A DNA stretch of 64,000 nt, from the NCBI GenBank assembly GCA_023213315.1, contig JAKCPI010002758.1, positions 1 to 64,000 of the forward strand. Direction: 5' to 3'. A model generated the notes under the pieces. That model was not told the origin of the DNA and made no database searches. It saw nothing but the letters and a program-made list of their open reading frames with translations. Position 1 is the first letter of the stretch. Each line of letters starts with the position of its first letter. Both the position numbers and the translations under genes were made by a program. This document shows, in pieces, positions 10,321 to 23,600 of the stretch. The stretch comes from Euborellia annulipes. Taxonomy: Eukaryota > Arthropoda > Insecta > Dermaptera > Anisolabididae.

Positions 10321-10930
10321 CCAGGGGGTGGACAGCTCTACGGGAAGAATTTCTTCAAGTTTTTATTTAGTTACACGAAGGTATAACCAGAGAGCACCGC
10401 TGGGCTGTCTGAAATAGTTCAAAATTTACTCCATAGATGTCGCTCTGTTCGCTGTCTCCAGGCCAGGGAGTTTTGATTGTCATTTTCAAAAGCAAAGTTA
10501 ATTTCAGGATTGTATGATCTGTGTTACGGTCTTTTTCAATATATAAGATTTTTCATAAACATTTTTTAAAATAATATTTCTTGGTGTTATTCTTAATACC
10601 AATATTATATATGACCATATTCTTAACACAGAAAAGAATCGATCCATTGTCAAGAGAAGCCCTACAAAAATCTTATCTGAAAAGAAATGGGGTTATTTAT
10701 TTTGATTTCCTACAAAAGATAAATTTTTTACAATTTATAATAAATTATTATTGGTTCAGAGGTAGAGAACTGCTGATACCAAAGGTCAAGGGTTCACATC
10801 TAGCATCATATAGAGACGGGGTCTAAATGGCCTCTTATGCCGTAAAAGACCTTAAACTTAATCGAATAAAAAAAAATTAAAATAATTAAATAAATAAATA
10901 ATTCATAAAAAAAATTTATGAATTTCATTC

Positions 10931-10971
<41 letters not shown>

Positions 10972-11389
10972 ATGTCGAAAAATTCTTTAAAATATCTAAG
11001 TTATTTGAGATACAAATTTAGAGACACTATTTGTCCTTAATTTGATTTCCTTTAAAAAAAAATTAAAAGTAGGCCTAACAGTCGCAAATTAAGTAGCTTA
11101 AAAAGGTATGTGAAAATAACAAAACAAGTGTACGCGAAAGTAAAATGGTAGAATTTGCAAACAACGAATTCGAACGAGCTTGAGTTCAAAACCCATCTGG
11201 GTGGGTTTTTTTTTTCCACCGCTTACTGTTTAGTTGGAACTGCGGCCATAGAGAGCGTTAATTTGACACAAAATTTATGTTTAATTTTTGCGCGCAAAGT
11301 TAGTTCGCAGAAACATCTGTAAGAGGGCGTAAAAACTTGCGGACAACTTTTAACATGGAGCTGTCCAATCTTGATATATGTATGATCTG
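10321..11389 (+). repeat. Copy 1 of a roughly 1.05-kb interspersed repeat ending just before PUM3 exon 1
   Basis: Matches 50679-51717 almost base for base, from CAGGGGGTGGACAGCTCTAC to TATGTATGATCTGTG; the differences are short indels and scattered substitutions. Inside are a tRNA-like segment (about 10752-10812), the SINE 3' hairpin (10815-10860) and a long poly-A (10935-10970). The 81-codon frame inside it resembles nothing I know. The repeat ends about 75 bases before the PUM3 start codon. Confidence 0.85.
10752..10862 (+). mobile_element. tRNA-derived SINE segment with the shared 3' hairpin
   Basis: GGTTCAGAGGTAGAG resembles a polymerase III A box and AAGGGTTCACATC a B box. They are followed by GGGTCTAAATGGCC and GCCGTAAAAGACCTT, whose ends pair. 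The second copy (51088-51200) has five more bases between the boxes (TATTA), so this copy has a small deletion. Confidence 0.5.
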
Positions 11390-11464
11390 TGCTGATTCCC
11401 TGTTCCCTGCTTATTTCACATGACCACATGTTCACAAGTTGAAAAAATCTATTATTTTAAATTG

Positions 11465-11609
11465 ATGAAAATGAAATTTAATAAAAGTAAATCAAACGAA
11501 AATATTAAAGAAAAAAATAATATGAAAGTTAAAAGTAAAATAAAGAAAAAAGGAACAAAGACACATTCACAATTCTTGAAAATTTCTTGTACTAATTTAA
11601 ATGATTCAG
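11465..11609 (+). CDS. PUM3: PUM3 exon 1
   Basis: Encodes residues 1-48, very rich in Lys and Asn, as in the nucleolar-targeting N terminus of the family. The donor is CAG/GTAATA, phase 1. I chose ATG 11465 because a second Met follows at once and conservation begins later; ATG 11420 is in the same frame and cannot be excluded. Confidence 0.75.
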
Positions 11610-14600
11610 GTAATAAATATTTATTTTAATCTTTTATTTATACAATTAAGTGATTTTCTAATTTTTATAATATAGGAAAACCAAACTGGACTGTGATAAA
11701 AAAGAAAACGCTAGAACTTAAGAAATTAAGAAAATCCAAAAAAGTTGAAAGTTACGATTCCCTTTATAAAGCAAAACAAATTTGGGAACAATTAAGAATT
11801 AAAAATCTTGATAAAGAAAAAAGATTGTCTCTGATTAATCAAATTCTGAATTTATTTAAAGATAATATGGCAAAGGTAACGAACTATATTATTTTAACTG
11901 TTTTAGAGTTATATAAAATTACACTATTTTATTTATCATTTACAAATGTTCGTTTAACACCAAACAACTTATTATTTTTAATTAATGATATAAACAATAT
12001 TTGGTAATTAACGTGTATTTTCATATGCAACTTTATACATTATTATAGAGTATACTCACTTAATAAAATTTATTTGCCAAAAACTGATTTCTAAGATTAC
12101 ATGATTTTTATTTATTATTCTAGGTAATATTATCACATGATGGAGCTCGAATTATTCAGACAATGTTAAAATACGGAAATGAAGATCAACTTAATGTTAT
12201 TTTTGAAAAATTGGATGACTCGATTGTTTCTATTACTCAGTCACCTTATGCCATTCGAATTATAATGAAGTTTTTTAAATATGGGTCTAAACAGCTTAAA
12301 CATTGTTTAATTCATTCTCTTTATGGTCATGTATTCAAACTCCTTAGCAATTCTGTAAGTTTATAATTATTTTTTTCTTTGTTTATTATGTTATATATAT
12401 ATATATATTTATATATATATAACATAATGAACAAATCATTTTTAGGTCACGTGAAAATAAGTATTTTTTTTTTTTTATAATAACAAATACTAAGTTAATA
12501 AATAAATGAACCTAGAACAAAACTAGTATAAAAACTAGAAATAGGACACCCAGAATTAGGGATGAAACGATACCACTGAGGTATCGATACTTTTACTCGA
12601 TACTGGTATCGGTCGCAAAGTATCGAGTACCTACTCGGTATCGATTGAAAAGTATCGATACTTACTCGTATCGGTCAATTTTGTCTTACAATTAAAAATA
12701 AGCAAAAACAGCAGTAAGTACTTAGGGTTTATATTATCAAGATTCGCAGGAACTTTGCAGCCAGGAGATTAAATAAAAATTTTTTATTTAATTTCTATTT
12801 GCCGACGTTTCGGTCGCCAATCACCACCTTCATCATAGGAGACCTCCGAATATGATAATATTTTTGCACAAATCAAAGTAAAAAGAAATTGTAGATTTAA
12901 TTGCAATGAATATTAAAATACCTAAGATCGTGTATAATTGACAATATTCGCCCTTATGAAGGTCGTAATTGGCGACCGAAACGTCGGTAAATAGAAAATT
13001 AAATAATTTAATCTCCTGGCTGCAAAGTCTCTGCTAATCTTGATTAAAATTTCACAGCCATAAAACAACAAGTTCTTGAAAAACAAACAACGACGACTAA
13101 GAAAAAAATTCAGTTTTAGAGGTACTACCCAAAAATAATAATTTTTCAAAGTGTTTTCCTGTTAAACACTCCAATAATAAAAATTAAAATACAGTGGTAC
13201 AAACCAGTCCACTTATTTCTATTGTAAATAAGAACAAATATAGCCGGGGGCCTGGCAACGGAGAAGATCAACAGTCACCTCAATCGTTGAGGTTAAGTAA
13301 TGCCAAGCGCGGCGAAAGCTCGGGATTGGTGACCCCGAGCAATCAGCGTGTGGAACGCCCCCCGGTTGCCATCGATACAATGTATATTAAAATTTATATA
13401 ATAAATAAATAACCCCTAAATGGCCTCTGTAGCCGAAAAGGGTTTTTTTTCAAAAAAAAAAAAAGAACAAATATACGTAAATGTTCTTCCGACCTAGCTA
13501 ATCATCGCGTACGTGGACCGAGTATCGATACGAGTATTTTTGACCGATACTTACTTGGTACTCGATTCCAAAGTATCGATTACAAAAGTACTTGGTATCG
13601 AAAGAAAAGTATCGAGTAAGTACTTGTATTTACTCGTATCGTTTCATCCCTACCCAGAATAATAGATATTTATGACTATTTTCAACTATTAATTCCTAAA
13701 ATGAAACCGTTATCGTGAATTGACTAAATGGCCCCAATAAAACACGATATGCTTTATTACTTAAGAATACAGTATCAATGATATAATTATTTTAACATAC
13801 ATTTTTTCTACTGACCATTAAAATTCAAATAGCGAAGAATCACCCATATATAATTATATTAATATTATTACTTTCTCTTTTATAATTGTTTCACAGATTT
13901 CATGGAAATTAATAGAAGTTGCTTATTTAACTGCAAATAACGAAGAAAAAATTTCATTAACTCAAGAATTATATGGTGATCTTTACAAAATACAAAAGGA
14001 CATCTCTCTCACATGTCTTGAAGATGTTTTTGCCTCATCTCCAAATATGAAAAGTGGAATTTTATCAACTACTAAGACGAATATAATAAAATTATTAAAC
14101 AAGTAAATAATTTGACTAATTTACAATTTAATATATATTGAACACATTTTTTTTATAATAGACAAAAATAAGATACGATGCTTTACCAAAAATTCCAAGA
14201 CTGATTTTTTAAAATGTACAAGTTAATCACCATTCAAAGTATTTCCCTTTGGAAGCTATATCGTTCCACTGCTAAAAGAACTGAGAATTCTGGAATGCCG
14301 TTCAGCTCTTTTGTCGATTTTCTGCCCTTTCAAGGGTCTATTGAATTTTGAAAACAGGGCAAACGTCAAGGCTTTCATCCCTAAGCCCAGGCCTTTGGGG
14401 ACCTTTTCCTGTTTCGAATTGAAAAAAAGTGGCCAAAATGAAAAACAAAATGAACTTTAGAATAACTAGAAAAACCCAAGCCCATTGGAAACAGAAATGT
14501 TAAGGGCATTTGCCCCTAAAAGGATTTACAGTTATACCTGCTAACGGTGGAGAAAGTAAGCATCCAACTTCTGAGCTGAGAGCATCGTTTATTTTAGTGA

Positions 14601-17600
14601 ATTTCAATTCGTGTTTTAAAAGGTTTAACTTCAACCAACTTCCACCAAATTTGCTGGGGCTTAACCTTGATCTAAGTAGTTGAAATTTCATACTTCATAT
14701 CTTTCGATTCATTGTTTCTTGAATGCTTAAAATGGCGTTAAATTTTTTTTCAAAACTTACATAAATTTTTCCTTTTAAAATGCATAAGTAAATAGTCTAG
14801 TCCCGCATTATCCCGCTCTATCGAAAGCATGTTTATTTTTACCATAGTGCAGGTAAAAGAAAACTGTATTTACCTTCACCTCGAACTACCTCCTTTAAAA
14901 AATTTTCAATAAAAACCAACAAAATTCATGGGTTAATAAAATTTCTTTTTTTAAATAAACTTACTTTTTTGTCAAAAAAATATCTAAATCATTGTTTTAT
15001 AGTAATTCTATAATTTTTGCTATATGTTTTGTCTATCAAGATGTTATTTAGAAGAGAATTGGTCCACAATATGAACCAGAATGTTCGAGAAAGTCGTTCA
15101 AAGCAAACCGATAGTCTTATCGAATATTTGATAACTTTTTATAATATTTGTGAACCAATTCTCTTCTAAATAACATCTTGATAGACAAAACCTATGCAAA
15201 AATTATTATGAAACAATGATTTAGATATTTTTTTGACAAAAAAGTAAGTTTATTAAAAAAACAATTTTAATAACCCATGAATTTTGTTGGTTTTTATTGA
15301 AAATTTTTTAAAGGAGGTAGTTCGAAATGAAAATATTTACAGTTCTCTTTTAAATGCACTATAGCCAAACTAAAAATGCTTCCGATAGAGGGGGATAATG
15401 AGGGACTTTTCACTTATGCATCTCCCAAAGGAAAAATTTATGTACTTTTTGAAAAAAAATTTAACCCATTTCTAAGCATGCAAAAAAACAATGAACCGAA
15501 AGAGATGAAGTATGTAATTTCAACTACTTAAATCAAGGTTAAGCCCCAGCAAATTTGGTGGAAGTTGGTTGAAGTTAAACTTTTTAAAACACAAATTGAA
15601 ATTCACTAAAACGATACTCTCACCTCAGAAGTTGAATATTAATTAAAGGGGTATGTTTCTCCACTCTTAACAGGTGTAACTGAAAATCCTTTTAGTTACA
15701 AATACCCTTAACATTTCTGTATACAACGGGCTTGGGTTTTCCCAGTTATTCTAAAGTTTATTTTTTTTTTTCATTTTGGCCACTTTTTTCTCAATTTGGA
15801 CCACTGTGTCCCCTCAAGAAAAAAATGTTCAGAAAATAATTTTTTTTTGTTCAAATTTTAACCCTGAAAATTATTTTTTATTAGAATTTTAAAGGGGCCC
15901 TTACACGATCAGTCAGACTGTCAGTCTGACTGAATCAGTCCAACCGTCAGTATTTTCTTCATTCAAGTATAATTTTACACGTAGCATTCAGACTACCAGT
16001 CAGAATAAAGTTCTTTTTAGCTCATTCGACTGTGGGAAGCCACTAATTTTTCTTCTTAACTAAACTAACTTTGTTTCCTGCCACTAAGTAACAAAAAAAA
16101 AAAACAAAAAGAAAACGGCCATCAGTCTTCAGTCTTGCCCATACACGTTCAGTCAAAACGCCAATCCGCTCAAAATGGCTCAAATACTGTCAGTATGATT
16201 GATCGTGTAAGGGCCCCTTAAGATTCGAGAGCAAAGGGCCCGGGCCCCGGGGATATAGCCCCCACCCCTGCCTCCCCCTCTGTCTGCGGCCCTGGCTATC
16301 CCAGCACAGGTCGTTAATGTTGAATACTTGCCTCTTCAATATATATATATATATATATAAAGTATATCGCAGAATTTTGATCTCATAGTTTATTTATATC
16401 ATTTATTAAAAAAAAAATCTATAATTATGAATCTCCAATAGTCTACTTGCGTCCAGCAAGCATTAGAAGGATGCTGACCCTTCAAGAACCATGTCTTATT
16501 TATTTTTTTTTTTTTGAATTATAAAATAAAATGTGTACTCTAATTCATAATATCATTTATCAATCAAACATTTTAATTTTTTTTTTATAGATCTAGACAT
16601 GAATCTCTATTATTGCATTCTCTAATTAATGATTTTCTTAAAATCTGCAATGAAGAAGATCGTGACGAAATTCTTGCATTAGTTAGACCATGTATTGAAA
16701 AATATTGCACTAACAAAAATGGTGTTTATATTGCGATGTTATCTATTTGGCATGGATCAAAAAAGGTATTCAATCATATTTACCTAATTTAATTTAAAAC
16801 ATACAAGTTTATTTATTATTCGAACCACTGTTCTTCCGATTTGTAGTCAGTATATATTCAATACCAAAATATAAATTTTCATTTAACGTGATGAAAAATC
16901 TCAAGACATCTGTTATTTGAATTAAAATATATAACATTTGCTTTTATATATGTTACGCCGTATCGACGAAATTGCTTATTTCATGAATAGTCAAAATTTT
17001 GCCGTTTTCGTGAATTCGGCAAGCCCTCTGCCGAGTTCACGTTTTAGGCATTATTTTTTCTTGGTTTTGTCTATTTCACGAAAAAAGCAGCCATTTGCTT
17101 TTTCGGGTTTATCATTTCTTGATTATATTTATCACCTAAAGAAAGTTGTACAATGCAATCTTGGTTGAGATAATTAGAATAATTAATAAAATAAACATAA
17201 TTAAATATTTATTAATTCATATATCCGAAAAAATAAGGGCGTGCCGCCGGGAGTCGAACCACGGATCCTCCAATTTGTACTCGGAGCGCCCTAACCACTA
17301 GACCACAGCACTACATTCGGATATATATTATATATAATTTCTTATTTATTAATAAAATAAAGTAAAATTAATTAAAATTTATTTATCAAACAACCGATCA
17401 AGTCCCCTAGTGTTGGCATTCGGTTCGGTTAGCACGGTCCAAAACTGACGCCGAGAAAATTCCCTAGTTGTTTTAAATTTTTCTTTCCTAAAGGAAAACA
17501 GACCTTAACAGGACCGACAAAGTCGGGACCCCTACAAGTAGTTTTAAATCATATACGAATCCCCAGCCGAGAATTCCCTGAGATAATGTTTTAAGAGTAT

Positions 17601-20600
17601 TTGTTCTTCGTTACAGACAATTTCTTTTTGTTGTTAAGCTTAACCTTTAACAATGACAGTGCATTCGATTAATTTTGCTGAATTTTAAAGAATCTTTACT
17701 TTTCTCGATATCATTTACTAGCACAATTGATAATTTAACAAAATTTTTGCATCTTTGAGTATTTGAAGCCCTTAAATAACTAATAAACAAACATAATCAT
17801 AGCCCGGGAGCCGTGGCTCAGAGAGCAGACACTTGCTTCTCCCGCCGGAGTCCTGGGTTCGCTTCCCGTCCCAAGCGAGAAAAATTTATTTCATTTGATT
17901 ACAAATCATTTGAAATAAATAGGGATGGGGTCTAAATAGCCTGAGTTGTCGAAAAAGACCTTAAAAAAATAAAAAAAAATCAATAATAATCATATAAAAC
18001 CCTATGTAAAATACTTGATATATATGTTAAGCGATATCGACAAAATTGCTTATTTCGTGAAATCGGCAAAATTTTGCAGTTTTCGTGAATTCGGCAAGCC
18101 CCCTGCCGAGTTCACGTATTAGGCAATTTTATCCCTATATCGCGAATTCGGAAACAAAATTTTTGCCTAATTCACGAAATGGGCAACTATTCTTCGCACA
18201 CGCATTGAACAATAGATAGTATGAATGAACTGTCATTTGGCAAGTCAATATGGAGCTTGATTTACATATATCTACTATTTTACATAGGGTTTTATATGAT
18301 TATGTTTGTTTTTTAGTTATTTAAGGGCTTAGAGGTTTAGCTAAATAAAGAAAAAGAATACGTATCTCAACACTTAACGTGACACCAAGTGTTATAATTT
18401 ACCTTCTTTTAAAATATTACAATGTTTCAACTAGTGCCTACGGTTACCAGTCTAAATTTAATTTTTAAATTTCTTTTTGTTTAATGAGCTTAACCTCTAA
18501 CACTGACAAGTGCATTCAATTTAATTTTGGTGGATTTTAAAGGATCTTTACTTGTCTCGATATCCTTTACTAGTACAAGTGATAATATCACAAAATGTTT
18601 GCATCGATGGAGCCCTTAAATAACTAAAAAACAAACATAATCATATAAAACCCTATGTAAAATAGTTGATATATGAACCCTGTTATTCAATGGTGTGTCA
18701 AAGACCAAAAAATTCAAAATTGAGTTAAGCATGGAATATTGTTTCAAATGCTTTAATTAATAGTATTTTTTATGAAATATGTCCAAAAAAATTTATTTTT
18801 AATGTAAAAGCATAAAATTATTTTTACAATATTTCAATGCAGGATTTTACATTTTTCAATAATGATTTATGTACTTAACATGTTGTTTCGTAATACTTAA
18901 TTTGAAAAGAACAATTTTTCATTTATGCGTCAAGTGCAAGACATCGTAAACAACTATACGCTTGAGATATATTGTTGCGTTTATGCCCTAAGTATTTTCA
19001 ATTATGAACACCGGCATCGCTATTGTTTAGAGGTATTTAATATAAACTCAAGAAAATATTAATTTTATTTATTTCAAATTTATATATTCAATACACTATT
19101 ACTATATTCCATTTGTTGAAATTTAATACAAGTATTTCATAACCTACAAAAATTATCAATAGTTATATTATAATTCATTTTTTACTTTCTTTTAGCCTAA
19201 TTCTATAATGTTTTCTATCTTTTTCTATGAACTATATATATATATATAATTTTCCAATTAACAATAAATTAATATCGTTTAATTGAGTTTTAACCAGTGT
19301 GATTTTAACAACCAATAAAAAGTTATTTACCAAATAATATTATATATATTTTTTTCCCTTAAATAAACAAAAATCATTTTTTTTTTTGAAAAATGAGAAA
19401 ATTTTCTCTGAATTCGTAGACGTCAAAATTTAATTTTTTGATATTATTCCTGATAATGAAAATGAAGATGAGGATGAGGGTCAGTGCGATTTCGAAAAGA
19501 CAACAAAATAAATAATATTAGGTTAGGTTAGGTTGAAGTGGCCGTAATATTAAGTCTATTTCATTATTATAACTTTGATTTACTGATTCCAAGCTATTTA
19601 TTCAGAAATTAATTGATGAGAAAATTTTGATATCACTTTGTATTTAATTTTAAAATATTAATACTATTTAAAATTGATGAATGTGATTTTGATAAAAAGT
19701 TTCTATGCTACTAGTATTAAATATAAAGAGACTTTGAAGCATTTTTGCAAATATAATTGGACTTAGAGAATTTTTCAATCATGGGTCAAGGGACTTTGAA
19801 GCATTATTTACAAATATATATCGCACATAGAGAATTTTGTAAAAATAATTTTTTATATTTTATTTTTTTTCTCTAAATTAGTCATATTTTTAAAGATAAT
19901 TTATGAATATCTGCCATAATTACAGTATTTACTTGCACAATTGACAAAAAAAATGATATATAATCTAATAAAAACAATTTAAATCAGAAAAACTTTAATG
20001 TTGATTTTCTCAAAACTCGATATTTGGTCTTTGACACACCATTGAATAACAGGGTTCATATGTAAATCAGGCCCCATATTGACTTGTTCATTCATACTTC
20101 TATCTATTGTTCAATACGTGTGCGAAGAATAGTTGCCATTTTCGCTTTAGGCAAAAATCTTTTTGCCGAATTCGCGAAATAGGCAAAATTTTGCCGATTT
20201 CAAGAAATGGGCAATTTCGTCGATTCGGCTTAACATATATATATGCCGTAAAATGGGACATCGGAAGATCTAGAGAAAGCTGTTAAAGAACTGAAAAATG
20301 GCTTTAAGTCTAAGGAAAGCTTCAAAAAAATATATATATTGGCACAAAAGATGGTGTAAGTATAGCTTTCTGTCACCACTTCAGGTGGATGGATAAGCCT
20401 TAGATACAGGTTGAAGATTAAAACATTTTATTTGAGTGTTTGATTTATTATTTTCTGTCCAAAAATAATGATGCTGTTTACTAGGGTGATGCTTAAAAAT
20501 GAAGTGTAAAATATTTTATGGTTCACCCTCTCATTTTAATCTCCCACATGTAAAATTATCTAGAAAAAAGTTAGCTGTATTTAAAGCTAATTTAGGGGTC

Positions 20601-23600
20601 GCTACCAGCATTTAAAGTATAATAATGCCAATATTACAGTATATTAACCCAGTATAATTTTTTTTATCAAAATCGTTTAATTAGAGACTATAAATAAAAT
20701 ATATCTAGAGAATAAAAAATTTTTCCAATTGTAATTACTGAGATAATGAGTGATCACATATGAGATCACTGGGACAATCAATAGAAAAATATAATAAAAA
20801 AACTTAAAAAAAAAATGCTTTTATTTAAATTGAACTAAAAAGAGAGAAATAATTTAATTGTTCTTGTTAAAATTGTTGAATATTTATGACTTAAAATAAA
20901 AGCGTGGGCGCACATTGATAGCTTAAGGAATTGTATATACTTAGAGCCTCGGAATCCCTTCGAAACGCCCCACACTTTTATTTTAAGTCATAAATATTCA
21001 AAAATTTTAACAAGAACAATTAAATTATTTCTCTTTTTTTAGTTAAATTTAAATAAAAGCATTTTTTTAAATTTTTTAAAAGTTTTTTTTTTATTATATT
21101 TTTATTTTAAACTTTTTAGTCTTTTTTATTATAGAGTAAGGCAGAATGCGTGAAATAAAGTACCACATTAGTTTCGTATATTTTGATAAAAATGAGCATA
21201 TCATTGTTGTCATCAAAAATGACACTTAAATATCAAATTACACAACCCTAGCTCATCGGGAAGTCTTGAAAATAGATTTATTCGTGTGAGGTTTCAAATA
21301 AAGTACCACATTTGTTTGGTCTATTTTGAGAAAAAATTACTGACAATTTGCGTCATCAAAAATGACGTTTAAATATCAAATTTCACACCTCTAGCTCATC
21401 GGGAAGTCTTTTGAAATTTGATTAATATGCGTGAGGTTTCAAATAAAGTACCACATTAGTTGGGTCTATTTTGGTAAAACACGACTCACTATTCGCGTCA
21501 TCAAAAATGACCCTTAAATATCAAATTTCACACCTCTAGCTCATCGGGAAGTGTCCTAAACAAAGACTTAAAGTTGGTGATCTTGAAAGAGAAAGTTAAA
21601 TACAAGTCAAGTTGCGTGGAAAGGAGTCAGCTAAGGAAAATAAAAAATCAATTTATTCTGTCGACGTTTGATTTTTTATTTTCCTTGGCTGACTCCTTTC
21701 CACGCAACTTTAGTTAATACTCACAGCCAGTATAATAATTAGTTAAATAAAAGCATTTAAAAATAAGAGAGATGTGCCTAAATGATGATAGACGCAGACC
21801 CTAAACTATAAAAGCTAGAAAGCCATAACTTTTAACCGAGATGTGATTTCAATTTGCTTTCTTCTATAAAAAATTAAATAAATGTGCCTTTAATTATGAA
21901 AGTGTTCTAAGTCATATATTTATTGTTTCGAGATATTAAGTGATTTGCATTTGAATAAATTAAAAAATATTTTTACATTACGCGACATTTTAATTTTGAA
22001 TTTTATTAGTCTTGATTAATAGATATGTATTATGAATATGAAATTTTGTATGAATTTCATACGAAAATGTTATTTTTAATGTTCGAATTGCCTTAGATCA
22101 TTTTAAAAATTAATGTGAATGTCTTACAAATGACTTAGATTAATAAAAAAGTATGAGTTTTATTAAATAGAATCAATAATTTTAATAAAATCATTCATGA
22201 ACATTTATTAATTATATTTAAAAAGTAATACATTTTTATCATTATTACTCAAGTTCCACAATGGATGAATTATTTATTCTCCGTCAAATAATAGAAAAGG
22301 CGATAGAATTCTCCAAACCAGCATTCATATGTTTTGTCGATCTAACGAGAGCTATCGACCGAGTCCGTTTAGGTGTTAGATGTTCTGGTAATTCTGAAAA
22401 AGAAAGAGGCACCTCAAGAACTGCTAGCTCTTATAAAAGAAATGAATACCGGAACGGAAACAATGGTCAGGACAGAAGATGGATTGACCACCCTAATCAA
22501 GACCGCCACAGGGATAAGACAGGGTGACTCCCTTAGCCCTGCACTGTTCAACTTGATTATGGACGAACTAATCTCAAAAGTTAGATAAATGAATGGTTAC
22601 TGGATGGGAGATAAGAAAATAAACACCATCTGTTATGCCAATGACGCCGAGCTAATCGCCGAGTCAGAAGACGACCTCCAACGACACCTTCACCAATTTA
22701 ACACCACCCCCAAACAGTTCAACATGGAACTTTCGGTCTAAAAAAACAAACACTCGTTATATCGAAAGAGCCTACACGCTGTAAACTTGAACTAGAACGG
22801 AAAATCATTGAGTGATGACGTTTAAATATCTAGGTTGTCAAATATCTAGCAATCGAAATTTATACAACGAGGTGAAAGAGCAGACCATCAAAGGAAATTA
22901 AATTTCATGCTATTTGCCTGACATAACCAGGAATAACAAACAAATGACCACCTAAGCCAAGGTCAAAATATATAAAACAACTGTCAGTCCTGTGTTGACT
23001 TATGATGCGGAAACTCTTGCGGACCCAGAAAGAACAAAACAACTCCTAAAGACGACCAAGATGAATACACTGAGAAACGTAATAGGCGTAAGTGAGGAAT
23101 CAGGATGTAAGGGACGAATGCGATATTCAAGACATCGCCAAATGGGTCAAGGTTCGCCGGAAGGAATGGAACAAACACTTGGAAAGAGCCAACGAGGATG
23201 GGCTTCTAAGAGTAGCCCGGGATGGAAGGCCAGCAGCACTGAGAAAATAATTAATAACAAAAATGTGGTCTATAATTAAAAATTTCCCTAATAATAATAA
23301 TAATTTAAACCATAAAAGCTTTAATAAACACATTTTTATCACATAATATATATATATATATATATATATTATTACGAGTTTTAAAATTCTTAAAATGTTC
23401 CTGAAATGTTACTGTACAACGTTCCTGAAAAACTGGAGGAATGTACCATAGTAAACACAATATCTTTATATTTTTCTTCCTTTACTGGTCTATTAATGGT
23501 GTATAATGGAAGTAATTTAATATTTCAGTATATTTTTAGCCTTCCTCTTTTAGGTGGGAGATCCAAAACGTGAAATTTAAATCATCTAAAGAAGTTTTAT

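Larger units (their letters stand above)
12557..13652. mobile_element. hAT-type element with 8-bp target duplications in PUM3 intron 3
   Basis: The ends TAGGGATGAAACGATAC and GTATCGTTTCATCCCTA are exact inverted repeats, flanked by CCCAGAAT at 12549-12556 and 13653-13660. The sub-terminal regions are rich in ATCGATAC-like repeats in both orientations. No transposase. Two other repeats lie within: an inverted pair at 12740-13050 and a 5S-like SINE at 13234-13455. Confidence 0.88.

Noticed and set aside
19517..19533. TTAGG repeats as a telomere
   Set aside because: Only about three units, inside a transposon with defined ends; an interstitial trace, useful only as a weak hint of arthropod origin.
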